Notes: generated from the sequence alone by a model not told the origin. 64,000 nucleotides of DNA from Microvirga subterranea (GCF_003350535.1 NZ_QQBB01000007.1:62001-126000); one strand, 5' to 3'; positions 32,792-42,673 are shown, counted from the stretch's first letter. Made by a program: numbers and translations.

Positions 32792-35227
32792 ATGCATGAC
32801 GTGAACCCTCTCAGGCTGCGCGGGCGCGGCCTGGTCCGGTCGCCCGGCCTCCGCGGCTGGGTGATCCTGACCGCCTCGGCGACGGCGCTACTGTCGTTCC
32901 TCACTGTCGCCGCCGTCCTGCTCGGGCAGGCCTCCCACGAGCGTCATGACATGATCCACCGCGGACTGTCGGCCTCGGTCGCGACCGTGAGCGCCCTCGA
33001 CCGCGAGGCGGAGGCGCTCGGGAATACCCTGCGGGGCCTGTCGCGTTCGCCCCTTCTCGACGCGGACGATCTCGCACCCTTCTACCGCCAGCTCGCGGCG
33101 ACGCCCCGCCCCGACGGCTCCCGCTTCGTCCTCTGGACACCCGAGCGGCAGCTCCTCAACACGGCCGTTCCCTTCGGCGCGCCGCTGCCCGCCCTTGCGG
33201 CGCTGCCCGTCAAGGAGGAGCGGCTGGCGCTGCTGCGGCGGGTCGGGCTGATCCTTTCCGAGCGGGTCCATGGTCCGCTGGACGGGAAATGGGTCGTGGC
33301 CGTGAGCCTGAGGCTCGAGGGGCGGGCCGACGAGCCGGACCGCATCCTGACGCTGGGCGTGCCGGAGGACCATCTCTACGGGACCGTGCGGGACGTCGAC
33401 GGGACGGAGGGCTGGAGGACGGTCATCCTGGACCACAGGCTCCAGGAGCTGGCAGGCCCCGACCGGGATGTGCCGCAAGGGTCGGTGAGCCTGACGCGGG
33501 ATGTGGTGGACCGCCTGTCGGGGGCGGAGCGCAGCGGCCACTTCGAGGCCGACGGGGCGTCGGGCGATTGGGCCGTCGCCTTCTCCCGGTCCCCGACCTC
33601 CGGATACACGGCCCTCTCGGTTGCCCCGGCCGAAATGGTGGATGCGCCGGTGCAGCGGGCCGCCTACCGCATTGCCCTCGCGGGAGGCGTCCTGCTTCTC
33701 GTCGGCGGGGCCTCGGCCTTGCTGCTGATGCGCTCCGGTGGTCCGGTCGACAGCCTCCGGCGCGACGCGGCGGCCAGCCGCGGCCAGCTCGCGGCGGCCA
33801 ACGCGCGCATGAGCGACATCCTCGGGAGCATCAGCGACTGCTACTTCACCCTCGACCGGGACTACCGCATCACGGACGTGAACGCCGCCGCGGTGCGTTG
33901 GTGGGGGCTGGAGGGGAGAAGCCTCGCAGGGCGCTCCTACTTCGACACCGTCGGGCGTGATCCATCCATCGACGCCGCCCTGGCGCAGGCGATCGGGGAG
34001 GGGCGCGAGTTCCGGGGCGTGCTCGCCTCGCTCTACCATCCCGGGCGTTTCATCGACTACCGTGTCTATCCCGCGCCCGAGGGCGCCGCCGTGTTCTTCA
34101 GCGACGTCACGGACCGCCACGAGGCGCACCGGGCGGCGTTGCGCGAGCGGGAGTTCCTGCAAGCCTCGCTCGATGCCCTCGTGGCCCATATCGCCATCCT
34201 CGACGACCAAGGCACGATCCTCGCGGTCAACGAGGCTTGGCACCGCTTCGGCCGGGACGATGGGTCCGGCGGGTCCTCGCACAGTGTCGGCACCAATTAC
34301 CTCGATGTGTGCGCGTCCGTCCGGCACCGGGGCATGGCGGAGGAGCGGATCTTCCGCGGCATGGAAGCCCTCGTCGCAGGCAAGCGCGTGGATTTCCAGG
34401 CCCTGTGCAAATACCCGGGGCCGGATCGGCCGCGCTGGTTCCAGCTCCGAGCGAGCCGGTTCCTGGTGGGCACCGACACCCGCATCGTCGTGGCACGCGA
34501 GGACATCACCGACATCATCACCGCCCGGGAGGAGGTCAGCGAGATCTCCGGACGCCTGCTCGGCCTCCAGGATGAGGAGCGGCGGCGCATCGCGGCGGAG
34601 TTGCACGACTCCACCGCCCAGCACCTGGTGGCGGCCGGCCTGAGATTGATGCAGGCCGAGTCCCTCGGAATGCCGCCGGCCGGACGGCGGATCCTCAACG
34701 AGATCGACCGCTCGCTCGAGGAAGCGCTGAAGGAGCTGCGCGTCTTCACGTACCTGCTGCATCCGCCCGGCCTGGAGAGCGACGGGCTGGCCGGGGCCGT
34801 CCGGGCCTTCGCCGACGGCTTCGCGGACCGGACCGGCCTGCATGTCCAGGCATGGGTCGATGACGGGGTCGGGACGCTGCCCTCCGAGCTCCAGCGCGCC
34901 CTGTTCCGCATCGTCCAGGAGGGCCTGGCCAACGTGCACCGTCATGCCGGGGCCTCGCGGGCCGCAATTGCCCTGCGCCTCACGCCGGGCGAGGTGATCC
35001 TGTGCATCGGGGATGACGGCCACGGCATGCGCCCGCGGCGTGGCGAGGCGGCGGCCCAGCGCACGTCGCTGGGCGTCGGCATCCCAGGGATGCGGATCCG
35101 CCTGAGCCAGTTCGGCGGCAGCCTGCGCATCCGCAGCGTCCGGCGGGGCACCGTCGTCCGCGCCGCGGTTCCGCGGGATTCGGAGGGCGTGCAGGGGACG
35201 GGAGCGGCGCCGATCAGGGTTCCCTGA
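32792..35227 (+). CDS. membrane sensor histidine kinase with PAS domains (HisKA_3, NarX/LuxR-partner type)
   Basis: 811 residues. Helix 1 (GWVILTASATALLSFLTVAAVLLG), a periplasmic sensor domain of about 240 residues, helix 2 (IALAGGVLLLVGGASALLLM) and two PAS regions (SISDCYFTLDRDYRITDVN and VAHIAILDDQGTILAVNEAW) come in order. The HisKA_3 box DEERRRIAAELHDSTAQHLV carries the phospho-acceptor His. The ATPase domain has the N-box IVQEGLANVHRHAGAS, GDDGHG and VGIPGMRIRL. The partner response regulator starts 84 bp downstream. The signal is not evident; the periplasmic domain resembles no sensor I can name. Confidence 0.92.
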   Translation: MHDVNPLRLRGRGLVRSPGLRGWVILTASATALLSFLTVAAVLLGQASHERHDMIHRGLSASVATVSALDREAEALGNTLRGLSRSPLLDADDLAPFYRQLAATPRPDGSRFVLWTPERQLLNTAVPFGAPLPALAALPVKEERLALLRRVGLILSERVHGPLDGKWVVAVSLRLEGRADEPDRILTLGVPEDHLYGTVRDVDGTEGWRTVILDHRLQELAGPDRDVPQGSVSLTRDVVDRLSGAERSGHFEADGASGDWAVAFSRSPTSGYTALSVAPAEMVDAPVQRAAYRIALAGGVLLLVGGASALLLMRSGGPVDSLRRDAAASRGQLAAANARMSDILGSISDCYFTLDRDYRITDVNAAAVRWWGLEGRSLAGRSYFDTVGRDPSIDAALAQAIGEGREFRGVLASLYHPGRFIDYRVYPAPEGAAVFFSDVTDRHEAHRAALREREFLQASLDALVAHIAILDDQGTILAVNEAWHRFGRDDGSGGSSHSVGTNYLDVCASVRHRGMAEERIFRGMEALVAGKRVDFQALCKYPGPDRPRWFQLRASRFLVGTDTRIVVAREDITDIITAREEVSEISGRLLGLQDEERRRIAAELHDSTAQHLVAAGLRLMQAESLGMPPAGRRILNEIDRSLEEALKELRVFTYLLHPPGLESDGLAGAVRAFADGFADRTGLHVQAWVDDGVGTLPSELQRALFRIVQEGLANVHRHAGASRAAIALRLTPGEVILCIGDDGHGMRPRRGEAAAQRTSLGVGIPGMRIRLSQFGGSLRIRSVRRGTVVRAAVPRDSEGVQGTGAAPIRVP

Positions 35228-35311
35228 GGCGTTTCTCAGGGTTTTCCCCGGCTTCTGCGGCCCAGCTTTTGCGCTATAAGGAAGGATCGCGGCGGAGGGT
35301 CTCCCGGGGTC

Positions 35312-35944
35312 ATGACACGCATCCTGATCGCCGACGACCACGACGTCGTCCGTTCCGGTCTCGTCGCGATCCTGGGCAACCAGCCGGGCTGGGAGGTGGT
35401 CGCCGAGGCGGAGGATGGCCGCCGGGCGGTGCAGCTCGCGGCCGAAACCCTGCCCGACGTCGCCGTGCTCGACTACCAGCTCCCGCTGATGAACGGGGCC
35501 GACGCCACCCGCGAGATCCGCGCCGCCCGGCCCCAGACCGAGGTGCTGATCTTCACGATGCACGAGAGCGAACCGCTCCTGCGCGAGCTGCTCGAGGCGG
35601 GCGCCCGCGGCTACCTGCTCAAGTCCGACGCGCGCAGGTTCCTCATCGCGGCGGTGGAGTCCCTGTCGAACCACAAGCCGTTCTTCACCGGGAAGGTCTC
35701 CGAGACGCTGCTGAACGCCTACCTGTCACACGGCCGCGTGGGCGACGGGACCCTGACCACTCGGGAGCGGAGCGTCGTCCAGCTCATCGCGGAGGGCCAC
35801 AGCAACAAGGAGGTGGCTCAGATCCTGGGCGTCAACCTCAAGACCGTGGAAAGCCATCGCGCCGCCGCCATGCGCAAGGTCAACGTCAACTCGACCGCCA
35901 CCCTGGTGAGGTATGCCATCAGGAACAAGTTGGTCGAACCGTAG
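35312..35944 (+). CDS. NarL/FixJ-family response regulator
   Basis: 210 residues. The receiver domain has IADDHDVVRSG, phospho-acceptor Asp in VAVLDYQLPLMNG, Thr in LIFTMHES and Lys in GYLLKSDARR. The C-terminal LuxR-type HTH reads LTTRERSVVQLIAEGHSNKE and KTVESHRAAAMRK. It is the output partner of the kinase just upstream. Targets are unknown; the sulfatase-region genes follow on the same strand after 165 bp and are candidates. Confidence 0.93.
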   Translation: MTRILIADDHDVVRSGLVAILGNQPGWEVVAEAEDGRRAVQLAAETLPDVAVLDYQLPLMNGADATREIRAARPQTEVLIFTMHESEPLLRELLEAGARGYLLKSDARRFLIAAVESLSNHKPFFTGKVSETLLNAYLSHGRVGDGTLTTRERSVVQLIAEGHSNKEVAQILGVNLKTVESHRAAAMRKVNVNSTATLVRYAIRNKLVEP

Positions 35945-36109
35945 TGTCGCGCCTGCGCATGTCGACCGAGGGTTTATTCCGGTTGAAGTCAGGGTTTACC
36001 CCAATTGCCGGACCAGGTCGGGCAGGGGAAGCTCCACCGGCGGACCGGTGCCGGGGGGAGTGGGGAGTTCCCGTCCATTCCCGTGACGCACCGGGTGCAG
36101 GAGAGCTTC

Positions 36110-36532
36110 ATGATGGCTGCCCACCGGACGATCGCACCGTACCTGCTCGCCACGGCCCTGCTCTTTGCCGCTACCGGAGGTCCAGCCCAGGCCGCTGCGA
36201 TCTCGGAACTTCAGGGGGCCTGGATCATCAACTCGGCCGAGTGTTCCGCCGCCTTCACGAAGAGGGGCGGGCGCTTCGCCTTCAAGCCCAACCGCCGCAA
36301 CGCCGACACCAGCTTCATCATCAGCGGCAACCGCATCCAGGGCGCGCGGGCGAGCTGCACGCTGGGATCCGAGAAGCCGACGTCCGACGGCTTCAGGGCC
36401 ATTCTCGACTGCTCGAGCCAGATGATGGTCGGCGCGCTGCCCGTCACGTTCAGGGTGCCCAACCCGAACACCATCGTGAAGTTCGATCCGGACTTTCCCG
36501 AACTCGAGACCACGTTCACGCGCTGCCAGTGA
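36110..36532 (+). CDS. small exported protein, function unknown
   Basis: 140 residues with signal peptide (APYLLATALLFAATGGPAQAA). The mature part opens ISELQGAWIINSAECSAAFT and has four Cys, probably two disulfides. GAWIINSAEC-like openings occur in small lipocalin-like secreted proteins. It ends LETTFTRCQ. The start is ATG 36110; GTG/ATG further upstream would bury the signal. The next gene follows after 21 bp. Confidence 0.72.
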   Translation: MMAAHRTIAPYLLATALLFAATGGPAQAAAISELQGAWIINSAECSAAFTKRGGRFAFKPNRRNADTSFIISGNRIQGARASCTLGSEKPTSDGFRAILDCSSQMMVGALPVTFRVPNPNTIVKFDPDFPELETTFTRCQ

Positions 36533-36553
36533 CCGTCGGACGAAGGGGCATCC

Positions 36554-37342
36554 ATGGGACAGGTGGGGAAGGCAGCGCTCGGTTTCGCATTCGGTGTTGC
36601 CGCGCTTGCGCCCGCTTCGAATGCGCAGGAGGGCAATGCCCAGAACGACGCCAACAATCCGCTGACGCCAAAGGTCACGATCAACCTCCAGGACTACTAC
36701 ATCCCGTCCTTCAAGGGGCTGCCCGGGCGTGACGCCAACCAATTCCTGCTGCGCGGCCTGATCCCGCTCAACCTGTTCGACACGCCCCAGCTCCTGCGCT
36801 TCACGCTGCCGATAGCCAACTCCCCAACCCTCCCGACGGGGTCCGACCCAGGGTTCGGCGACCTGACCCTGATCGATCTCGTCCTGATCCCCGGCAAGCC
36901 CGTCAGCTTCGGCGTGGGTCCCGTGCTGGTCGCGCCGACCGCAAGCACCGACGCGCTGGGGACAGGACGCTGGCAGACGGGCGCCGCCGCCGTGGCCATT
37001 GCCCCGCAGAGCTGGGGCCTGCTCGGCGGCCTGGTCATCTACCAGCACTCCTTCGCGAAGGATGACGGACGCGATCCGGTCAACCTCCTGACCGTGCAGC
37101 CGATCGTCAACGTCAACCTGCCGGAGGGCTTCTACCTGCGCTCGTCCGCGATCTGGAACTTCGATCTCGAGCACGACACCCGCTACATCCCGGTCGGCCT
37201 CGGTCTCGGCAAGGTGTTCCAGGTCGGCAAGACCACGGTGAACGCCTTCATCGAGCCGCAGTACACGGTCTGGCGCAACGGCGACGGCGTGCCTCGCTGG
37301 CAGATCTTCGGCGGGCTGAACTTCCAGTTCTCGATCAACTAG
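36554..37342 (+). CDS. outer-membrane beta-barrel-like protein (neuromedin U-like/transporter family)
   Basis: 262 residues with signal peptide (ALGFAFGVAALAPASNAQ). The mature part is made of alternating strands: KVTINLQDYYIPSFKG, LLRFTLPIANSPTLPTG, FGDLTLIDLVL, GVGPVLVAPTAS, and it ends WQIFGGLNFQFSIN with an aromatic C-terminal residue pattern near the end. This resembles the exported family often labelled neuromedin U or MetA-pathway-like channel. It probably forms an outer-membrane channel. It lies 13 bp before the HAD gene. Confidence 0.7.
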   Translation: MGQVGKAALGFAFGVAALAPASNAQEGNAQNDANNPLTPKVTINLQDYYIPSFKGLPGRDANQFLLRGLIPLNLFDTPQLLRFTLPIANSPTLPTGSDPGFGDLTLIDLVLIPGKPVSFGVGPVLVAPTASTDALGTGRWQTGAAAVAIAPQSWGLLGGLVIYQHSFAKDDGRDPVNLLTVQPIVNVNLPEGFYLRSSAIWNFDLEHDTRYIPVGLGLGKVFQVGKTTVNAFIEPQYTVWRNGDGVPRWQIFGGLNFQFSIN

Positions 37343-37355
37343 GACGTCAACGCCA

Positions 37356-38349
37356 ATGCATCCGACACGACGCAGCCTCCTGACGGTTCTCGGCATCGCG
37401 GCGATAGGCCCGGTGCTCCCGGCTGGCGCGCAGGAGGGTCCCCTGCCGTCCTGGAACGATGGCGACGTGAAGGCGGCCATCGTCGATTTCATCGGGCGCG
37501 CCAGCCGGCCGGGCGAGGCGGGGTTCATACCACCCGAGGAGCGAATCGCCGTGTTCGACAACGACGGCACGCTTTGGTCGGAGCAGCCCACCTACTTCCA
37601 GGGCATGTTCGTCATGGACAGGCTCAAGGCCTTGGCTCCGCGGAATCCGGAATGGAGAACGAAGGAGCCTTTCCGGTCGGCTCTCTCCGGGGACGCGAGG
37701 GGATTGGCCGCGAGCGGGACCAAGGGCATCGAGCAGTTGATGATGGCGACCCACGCCGGCATTACCGCGGCGGAGTTCGAGACCATCGTCAAGGATTGGA
37801 TGGCAACCGCCCGGCATCCGAGGTTCAACCGACCGTACAACGAGCTGACCTACAAGCCGATGGTGGAACTCATCGCCTACCTCAAGGCCCATGGGTTCAA
37901 GACCTATATCGTCTCGGGCGGTGGGGTCGAGTTCATGCGGCCCCGGGGTCGAGCCTGCCTACGGCATCCCGCCCGAGCAGGTCGTCGGGTCGGGCATCAG
38001 GCTGAAGTACGAATTGAACGGCGATACGCCCGCATTGCGGCGTTTGCCGCAGGTCGACTTCGTCGACGACGGGCCCGGCAAGCCCGTCGGCATCGCACGG
38101 TTCATCGGGCGCCGTCCGGTCTTCGCGGCCGGCAATTCGGATGGCGACCTCCAGATGCTGCAATGGACGACGCTGGCGCCGGGACCGCGCTTCGCCCTGA
38201 TCGTCCATCACACCGATGCGGAGCGCGAATATGCCTACGGCCGCCGGTCGCAGGTCGACAAACTCGACAAGGCCCTCGACGAGGCCCCGCGACGCGGCTG
38301 GCTCGTCGTCGACATGAGGAACGATTGGAAGACGATCCACAGGCCGTAG
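37356..38349 (+). pseudogene. exported HAD-family phosphatase, broken by a one-base frameshift
   Basis: A twin-Arg/hydrophobic leader (TRRSLLTVLGIAAIGPVLPAG) precedes the HAD nucleophile motif AVFDNDGTLW. Motif II region TYIVSGGGVEFMRP follows. At CCCCGGGG (37941-37948) the frame changes; removing one base joins FMRP to RVEPAYGIPPEQVVGSG and on to VDDGPGKPVGIARFIG and GNSDGDLQML (motif IV, GNSDGD), ending WKTIHRP at 38349. Uncorrected, the first frame runs to 38426 as an Arg-rich tail. The intact product would be a periplasmic phosphohydrolase of about 330 residues. Real frameshift or sequence error cannot be told from here. Confidence 0.82.
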
Positions 38350-38422
38350 TTCCGGAGATCGTCTTCCAGGCATGCAGCCGACACGAGCTGGCTGTTTCGC
38401 AATCCACCGGGAGGAGTTGGAG

Positions 38423-40048
38423 ATGAGCGAGAAAGACAAGGAAACGATCCGGCAGCGCAACGCAGCCGAGGAGCCGAACGTCAACCGACGTGACATCCTT
38501 CTCTCAGGGACTGCGATCGCTCTGGCATCGCTGGCAGGCAGCGGGGCCGGAGCTCAGGCGCAGCAGCCGCAGGCCGCGCCTGCGCCCGGCGCCGGACCGA
38601 AGCCCAACATCCTCATGATCATGGGCGACGACATCGGCTGGTTCAATCCGAGCATCTATCATCGCGGCATCATGGGATACCGCACGCCCAACATCGACCG
38701 CGTCGGCAACGAAGGCGCGATGTTCACCGATTGGTATGGCGAGCAGAGCTGCACCGCCGGCCGGGCCGCCTTCATCACCGGGCAATCCCCGATCCGTACC
38801 GGCCTGACCAAGGTCGGCCTTCCGGGCGCCGATGTCGGTCTCCAGCCACAGGATCCGACCGTGGCGGAACTGCTGAAACCCCTCGGCTACATGTGCGGCC
38901 AGTTCGGCAAGAACCATCTCGGCGACAAGGACGAGTTCCTGCCGACCGCTCACGGCTTCGACGAGTTCTTCGGCAACCTCTATCATCTCAATGCCGAGGA
39001 GGAGCCGGAGAACCCCGACTACCCCAAGGACCCGAACTTCCGCAGGCGCTTCGGGCCGCGCGGCGTCATCCGCTCCTCCGCCGATGGCCGGATCGAGGAT
39101 ACGGGACCGCTCACCAAGAAGCGCATGGAGACCATCGACGACGAGACATGCGCCGCCGCTCTCGACTTCATGGACCGCCAGCAGAAGGCCGGAAAGCCGT
39201 GGTTCTGCTACTTCAACTCGACGCGCATGCACGTGAACACGCATCTGAAGCCGGAAGTGGAGGGGAGGACCGGCAAGGGGCTGTATCCGGACGGCATGGT
39301 GGAGCATGACGGCCATGTCGGCCAGTTGCTGAAAAAGCTCGACGATCTCGGCGTCACCCAGAACACGATCGTCGTCTACACCACCGACAACGGGGCCGAG
39401 GTGATGACATGGCCAGATGGCGGCGCGACGCCGTTCCGCGGCGAGAAGGCCACCAACTGGGAAGGCGGCTTCCGCGTGCCGATGCTGATCCGCTGGCCGG
39501 GCGTCATCAAGCCCGGCACGATCTATAACGAGATGTTTTCGCACTATGACCTGATCCCGACCTTCTGCGCGGCAGGCGGCGATCCCGACGTCGTGGCGAA
39601 ATGCCTGAGGGGCTATCAGGCCGGCGCGAAGACCTTCAAGGTGCATCTCGACGGCTACAACCTGATGCCCTTTTTCACGGGCAGCGTGAAGGATGGCCCC
39701 CGTCGGGAATTCCTGTACTGGAACGACGACGGTGAACTGGTCTCGATCCGCGTCCTGGACTGGAAGATCGTCTTCAAGCCGCAGGAGCACGAGGGCATCG
39801 ACATCTGGAGACGGGAATTCACCAACCTCCGCGCCCCGATGCTGTTTAATTTGCGGGCCGATCCGTTCGAGCGGGGCGACTCGTCCTTCGAGTACGAGAA
39901 GTGGTTCTTCGACCGTACCTTCGTCCTCGTTCCGGCCCAGGCGGCCGTGGCGCAGTGGGTGGAGAGCTTCAAGGAGTTCCCGATCCGGCAGAAGCCCGCG
40001 AGCTTCAATCTCGACGAGATCATGACCAAGTTCGCGCCGAGGAACTGA
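38423..40048 (+). CDS. arylsulfatase (type I, formylglycine-dependent), Tat-exported
   Basis: 541 residues. A Tat-like signal (NRRDILLSGTAIALASLAGSG) sits about 22 residues in. The sulfatase core starts KPNILMIMGDDIGWFNPSIY with metal Asp pair. The formylglycine site is CTAGR in EQSCTAGRAAFITGQSP, matching C-x-A-x-R. Later metal residues appear in VVYTTDNGAEVMTWPDGG. It hydrolyses sulfate esters in the periplasm, probably as sulfur scavenging. The Cys must be oxidised to formylglycine; a maturase homologue lies at 42674-43648. Start ATG 38423, with GGAGTTGGAG upstream. Confidence 0.94.
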   Translation: MSEKDKETIRQRNAAEEPNVNRRDILLSGTAIALASLAGSGAGAQAQQPQAAPAPGAGPKPNILMIMGDDIGWFNPSIYHRGIMGYRTPNIDRVGNEGAMFTDWYGEQSCTAGRAAFITGQSPIRTGLTKVGLPGADVGLQPQDPTVAELLKPLGYMCGQFGKNHLGDKDEFLPTAHGFDEFFGNLYHLNAEEEPENPDYPKDPNFRRRFGPRGVIRSSADGRIEDTGPLTKKRMETIDDETCAAALDFMDRQQKAGKPWFCYFNSTRMHVNTHLKPEVEGRTGKGLYPDGMVEHDGHVGQLLKKLDDLGVTQNTIVVYTTDNGAEVMTWPDGGATPFRGEKATNWEGGFRVPMLIRWPGVIKPGTIYNEMFSHYDLIPTFCAAGGDPDVVAKCLRGYQAGAKTFKVHLDGYNLMPFFTGSVKDGPRREFLYWNDDGELVSIRVLDWKIVFKPQEHEGIDIWRREFTNLRAPMLFNLRADPFERGDSSFEYEKWFFDRTFVLVPAQAAVAQWVESFKEFPIRQKPASFNLDEIMTKFAPRN

Positions 40049-40118
40049 CTGCAAGATCATGACGCGGGCCGGCGGATGCACCTGCCGTCGACCCGCCAAC
40101 GCCGATGATGGGGATTCC

Positions 40119-41180
40119 ATGGGGTTTCAGGGGTTCAGCCAGGGAAGGCAACGGGACCGGGGTGGCCGAGCGGGCGCGTGCAGGCAGTTGGCTTGCCTTG
40201 CGCTGGCTCTAGCGCTCGGGATGTCGGTCGACCTGTTTGCCGGGTCGGCACGGGCCACGGAGGGCGGGGTGAGCCTCTACGTGCCGGGGTTGCGCGGACC
40301 GCTGGCCGGGGTCACGCCGCCGCCCGGGTTCTACTTCGACAACGACGCCTACTACTACTACGGTGAACTGCCAAACGCCCGGCGGCTCCAGATCGGCGGT
40401 GCCGTCGTCAGCAACGTCAAGCAGCGCGCCTATGTCGACTTCGTCACGCCGCTCTGGGTCACGCCGCTGGAGATCCTCGGCGGCAACCTTGCCTTCTCGG
40501 TTACGGTTCCATTCGGCGCCCCCTACGTCAGCGCCGGCGCGGTCATCGCCGCCCCGCGACTGGGACGGGCGTTCGGCTTCAAGCAGCGCGACCAGGACCT
40601 CACCTTCGGCGATCCGGTGGCTTCGAGCTTCATCGGCTGGCACTCCGGCAACGCCCATTGGCAGGCGGGCGTCTCGGTCAACATCCCGGCGGGCGCCTAC
40701 CAGGAGGGCGAGCTGTCGAACGTCGCCTTCAACCGCTGGATCGGCGACGTCTACGGCGCGCTCACCTACCTCGATCCGGCAACGGGCCTCGACATCTCGG
40801 GGAGCGTCGGCTTCGAGATCAACGGGGAGAACGACGCCACCGATTACGACAGCGGCAACGCCTTCCATGCCGATCTCGCGATCAGCAAGAGCCTGACCAA
40901 GGAGCTGTCCGTGGGCTTCCTGGCCTCGCACTACCAGCAGTTCTCGGACGATGGCGGCGAGGGTGATCGTGTCGGCCCCAACCGGGGCCGCGTGACGGCG
41001 CTCGGCGGCACCGTCGGCTACAACTTCCTGATCGGCCAGACACCCGTCTCGACGCGGATCAAGGTGCTGCGCGAGGTCGAGACGGACAACCGCTTCAAGG
41101 GCACCGTCGGGCTGTTCACGGTCTCGTTCCCGCTCGGCGGGCAGGCGCCTCCGGCCGCGCCCGTCACCGCGAAGTACTGA
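40119..41180 (+). CDS. outer-membrane channel-like protein (phenol MetA-pathway family)
   Basis: 353 residues with a signal region (ACLALALALGMSVDLFAG). The mature protein is beta-rich: GVSLYVPGLRGPLAGVTPPPGFY at the start (split GVSLYVPG and GVTPPPGFYFDND), then repeated strands (LAFSVTVPFGAPY, VSVNIPAGAYQ, LDISGSVGFEINGEN, LSVGFLASHYQQFSDDGG), ending FTVSFPLGG. This pattern fits the phenol-degradation MetA-like outer-membrane family, thought to be channels for hydrophobic compounds. It follows the sulfatase by 70 bp and probably shares its transcript, so it may admit sulfate esters. Confidence 0.8.
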   Translation: MGFQGFSQGRQRDRGGRAGACRQLACLALALALGMSVDLFAGSARATEGGVSLYVPGLRGPLAGVTPPPGFYFDNDAYYYYGELPNARRLQIGGAVVSNVKQRAYVDFVTPLWVTPLEILGGNLAFSVTVPFGAPYVSAGAVIAAPRLGRAFGFKQRDQDLTFGDPVASSFIGWHSGNAHWQAGVSVNIPAGAYQEGELSNVAFNRWIGDVYGALTYLDPATGLDISGSVGFEINGENDATDYDSGNAFHADLAISKSLTKELSVGFLASHYQQFSDDGGEGDRVGPNRGRVTALGGTVGYNFLIGQTPVSTRIKVLREVETDNRFKGTVGLFTVSFPLGGQAPPAAPVTAKY

Positions 41181-41310
41181 GCGGGCTTCGGCAACGCGCT
41201 TGCCAAGCTCTCACATCGATGATGCACGAGTCCCGGACCGGAAAACAGCCTCCCGAAGTGGGACCGCTCCGCGCAGCATGGGAGCCTCCCACCCCGGTGT
41301 GGGATCGGGG

Positions 41311-41562
41311 TTAGTCCTGCCGGACCCGAACACCACGTCCGCTGGCATAGGCCGCAGGAGTCGCCTCCCGCTGCACGCGTTTCTGGTCCTTCAGGCGGGC
41401 AAAGGCTTCCTTGTTGGCCTGCGCCTCCTCCATCGCCTGCTGGATCTCACCGGAGCGGACCATCGCGTTGTACTCCTCGAGGACCGGCAGCACGTCCTCG
41501 GCGGCGGACGCAACCGTCGGAAGGGCTACGGCGAGGATGGCGCAGGCGATCAGTTTCTTCAT
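41311..41562 (-). CDS. small exported helical protein
   Basis: 83 residues with a clear signal peptide (KKLIACAILAVALPTVASAAE). The mature part is a charged helix (IQQAMEEAQANKEAFARLKD), ending in Arg-rich RGVRVRQD. No family is recognised. AGGAGACC lies just before the ATG. It is divergent from the LysR gene (186 bp apart) and convergent with the channel gene. Confidence 0.7.
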   Translation of the reverse strand: MKKLIACAILAVALPTVASAAEDVLPVLEEYNAMVRSGEIQQAMEEAQANKEAFARLKDQKRVQREATPAAYASGRGVRVRQD

Positions 41563-41748
41563 CGTTGGTCTCCTTGGGTTCAGGTGCCGGTGAGGACTGA
41601 TCCGTCCTGTCCGTCCGGCACGAACCCACTCTCGCCCCCTGTAACAAATCAGTCCAATAGGTTTGACAGGCCACTTTGATCATCGAAAATGATTACCGGA
41701 ACCGCCCTGCCGAAAAGACAACCTGCAAGGGCATGACGGGAGCCAGCC

Positions 41749-42672
41749 ATGGAACTGCGCCATCTCCGCTATTTCGTCGTCCTGGCGGAGGAGCTTCACT
41801 TCGCCCGGGCGGCCGAACGGCTTCACATCGTCCAGCCGGCTCTGAGCATGCAGATCAAGGCCCTCGAGCAGTTTTTGGGCACGCCGTTGCTGCGGCGCAC
41901 GAAACGCAGCGTCGAGCTGACTGAACCGGGGCGCCTGTTCCTCGAGGAGGCCCGCCGGACGCTCGAGCAGGCGGGACGGGCCGCCGCCGTCGCAAGGCAG
42001 GCGGGTGCCGGCACGCTGGGGCGCATCGAGATCGGCTACTCCGCCCACGCCGCCTATTCCGGGCTTCTCTCCGCGACGATCAAGGCCTTCCACGGACGCG
42101 CGCCGGAGGTCGAGCTCGCGCTGCACGAGCTGCACCCGCGCGTTCAACTGGAATGGCTGCTCGACCGCCGCTTGCAGGTCGGCTTCCTGACGGCCGTCTC
42201 CCCGAACCTGCCCGAGGGGCTGGAAGCCGTCCGGCTGGGAACGCTCGCGCTCAAGGTGGCGCTGCCGGCCGATCACCCCCTCGCCGATAAGGACGACATC
42301 CCGGCCGCCGCCCTCGCCGACGAGCCGTTCATCGTCCACGCTTCCCCCTCGGGGGACAGCTCCGGTGGCGCACCGATCCGGAGAATCCTCGGATTCGAGC
42401 CCACGGTCCGCCACCACGCTGCCAGCAGCGTGATGGCCGTCAGCCTCGTGGCGGCGGGCCTCGGGGTGGCGCTGGTACCGGAATCGATCGCATCGGTCTC
42501 GGTCGGCGGCAACGTCGTCTACCGCTCGGTGATCGGGGCAGGCCGGATGATCGATATCGTGCTGGCCTACCGCCGCTGGGAGAGCGATCCCTGCACGAGG
42601 AGGTTGTTGGGCGTCATCGGGGATTGCGACGGCCTTGGGCCACCGCAGTCCCTGGTATCGTCCCCCTCCTAG
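41749..42672 (+). CDS. LysR-family transcriptional regulator
   Basis: 307 residues. The N-terminal winged HTH is canonical: LRYFVVLAEELHFARAAERL, LHIVQPALSMQIKALEQFLG and LLRRTKRSVELTEPGRLF. The effector domain follows (GRIEIGYSAHAAYSGLL ... GLGVALVPES), of the CbbR/BenM-like size. It stands between the sulfatase cluster on one side and the formylglycine-enzyme/Bat operon, with which it is convergent with a 1-bp gap. Its targets are unknown. Confidence 0.93.
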   Translation: MELRHLRYFVVLAEELHFARAAERLHIVQPALSMQIKALEQFLGTPLLRRTKRSVELTEPGRLFLEEARRTLEQAGRAAAVARQAGAGTLGRIEIGYSAHAAYSGLLSATIKAFHGRAPEVELALHELHPRVQLEWLLDRRLQVGFLTAVSPNLPEGLEAVRLGTLALKVALPADHPLADKDDIPAAALADEPFIVHASPSGDSSGGAPIRRILGFEPTVRHHAASSVMAVSLVAAGLGVALVPESIASVSVGGNVVYRSVIGAGRMIDIVLAYRRWESDPCTRRLLGVIGDCDGLGPPQSLVSSPS

Positions 42673-42673
42673 C

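Noticed and set aside
32888..35674. 928-codon open frame on the minus strand opposite the histidine kinase
   Set aside because: The plus strand carries a complete kinase with all motifs; the antisense frame is His/Arg/Gly/Pro-rich and shows no domain, as expected for a shadow in GC-rich DNA.
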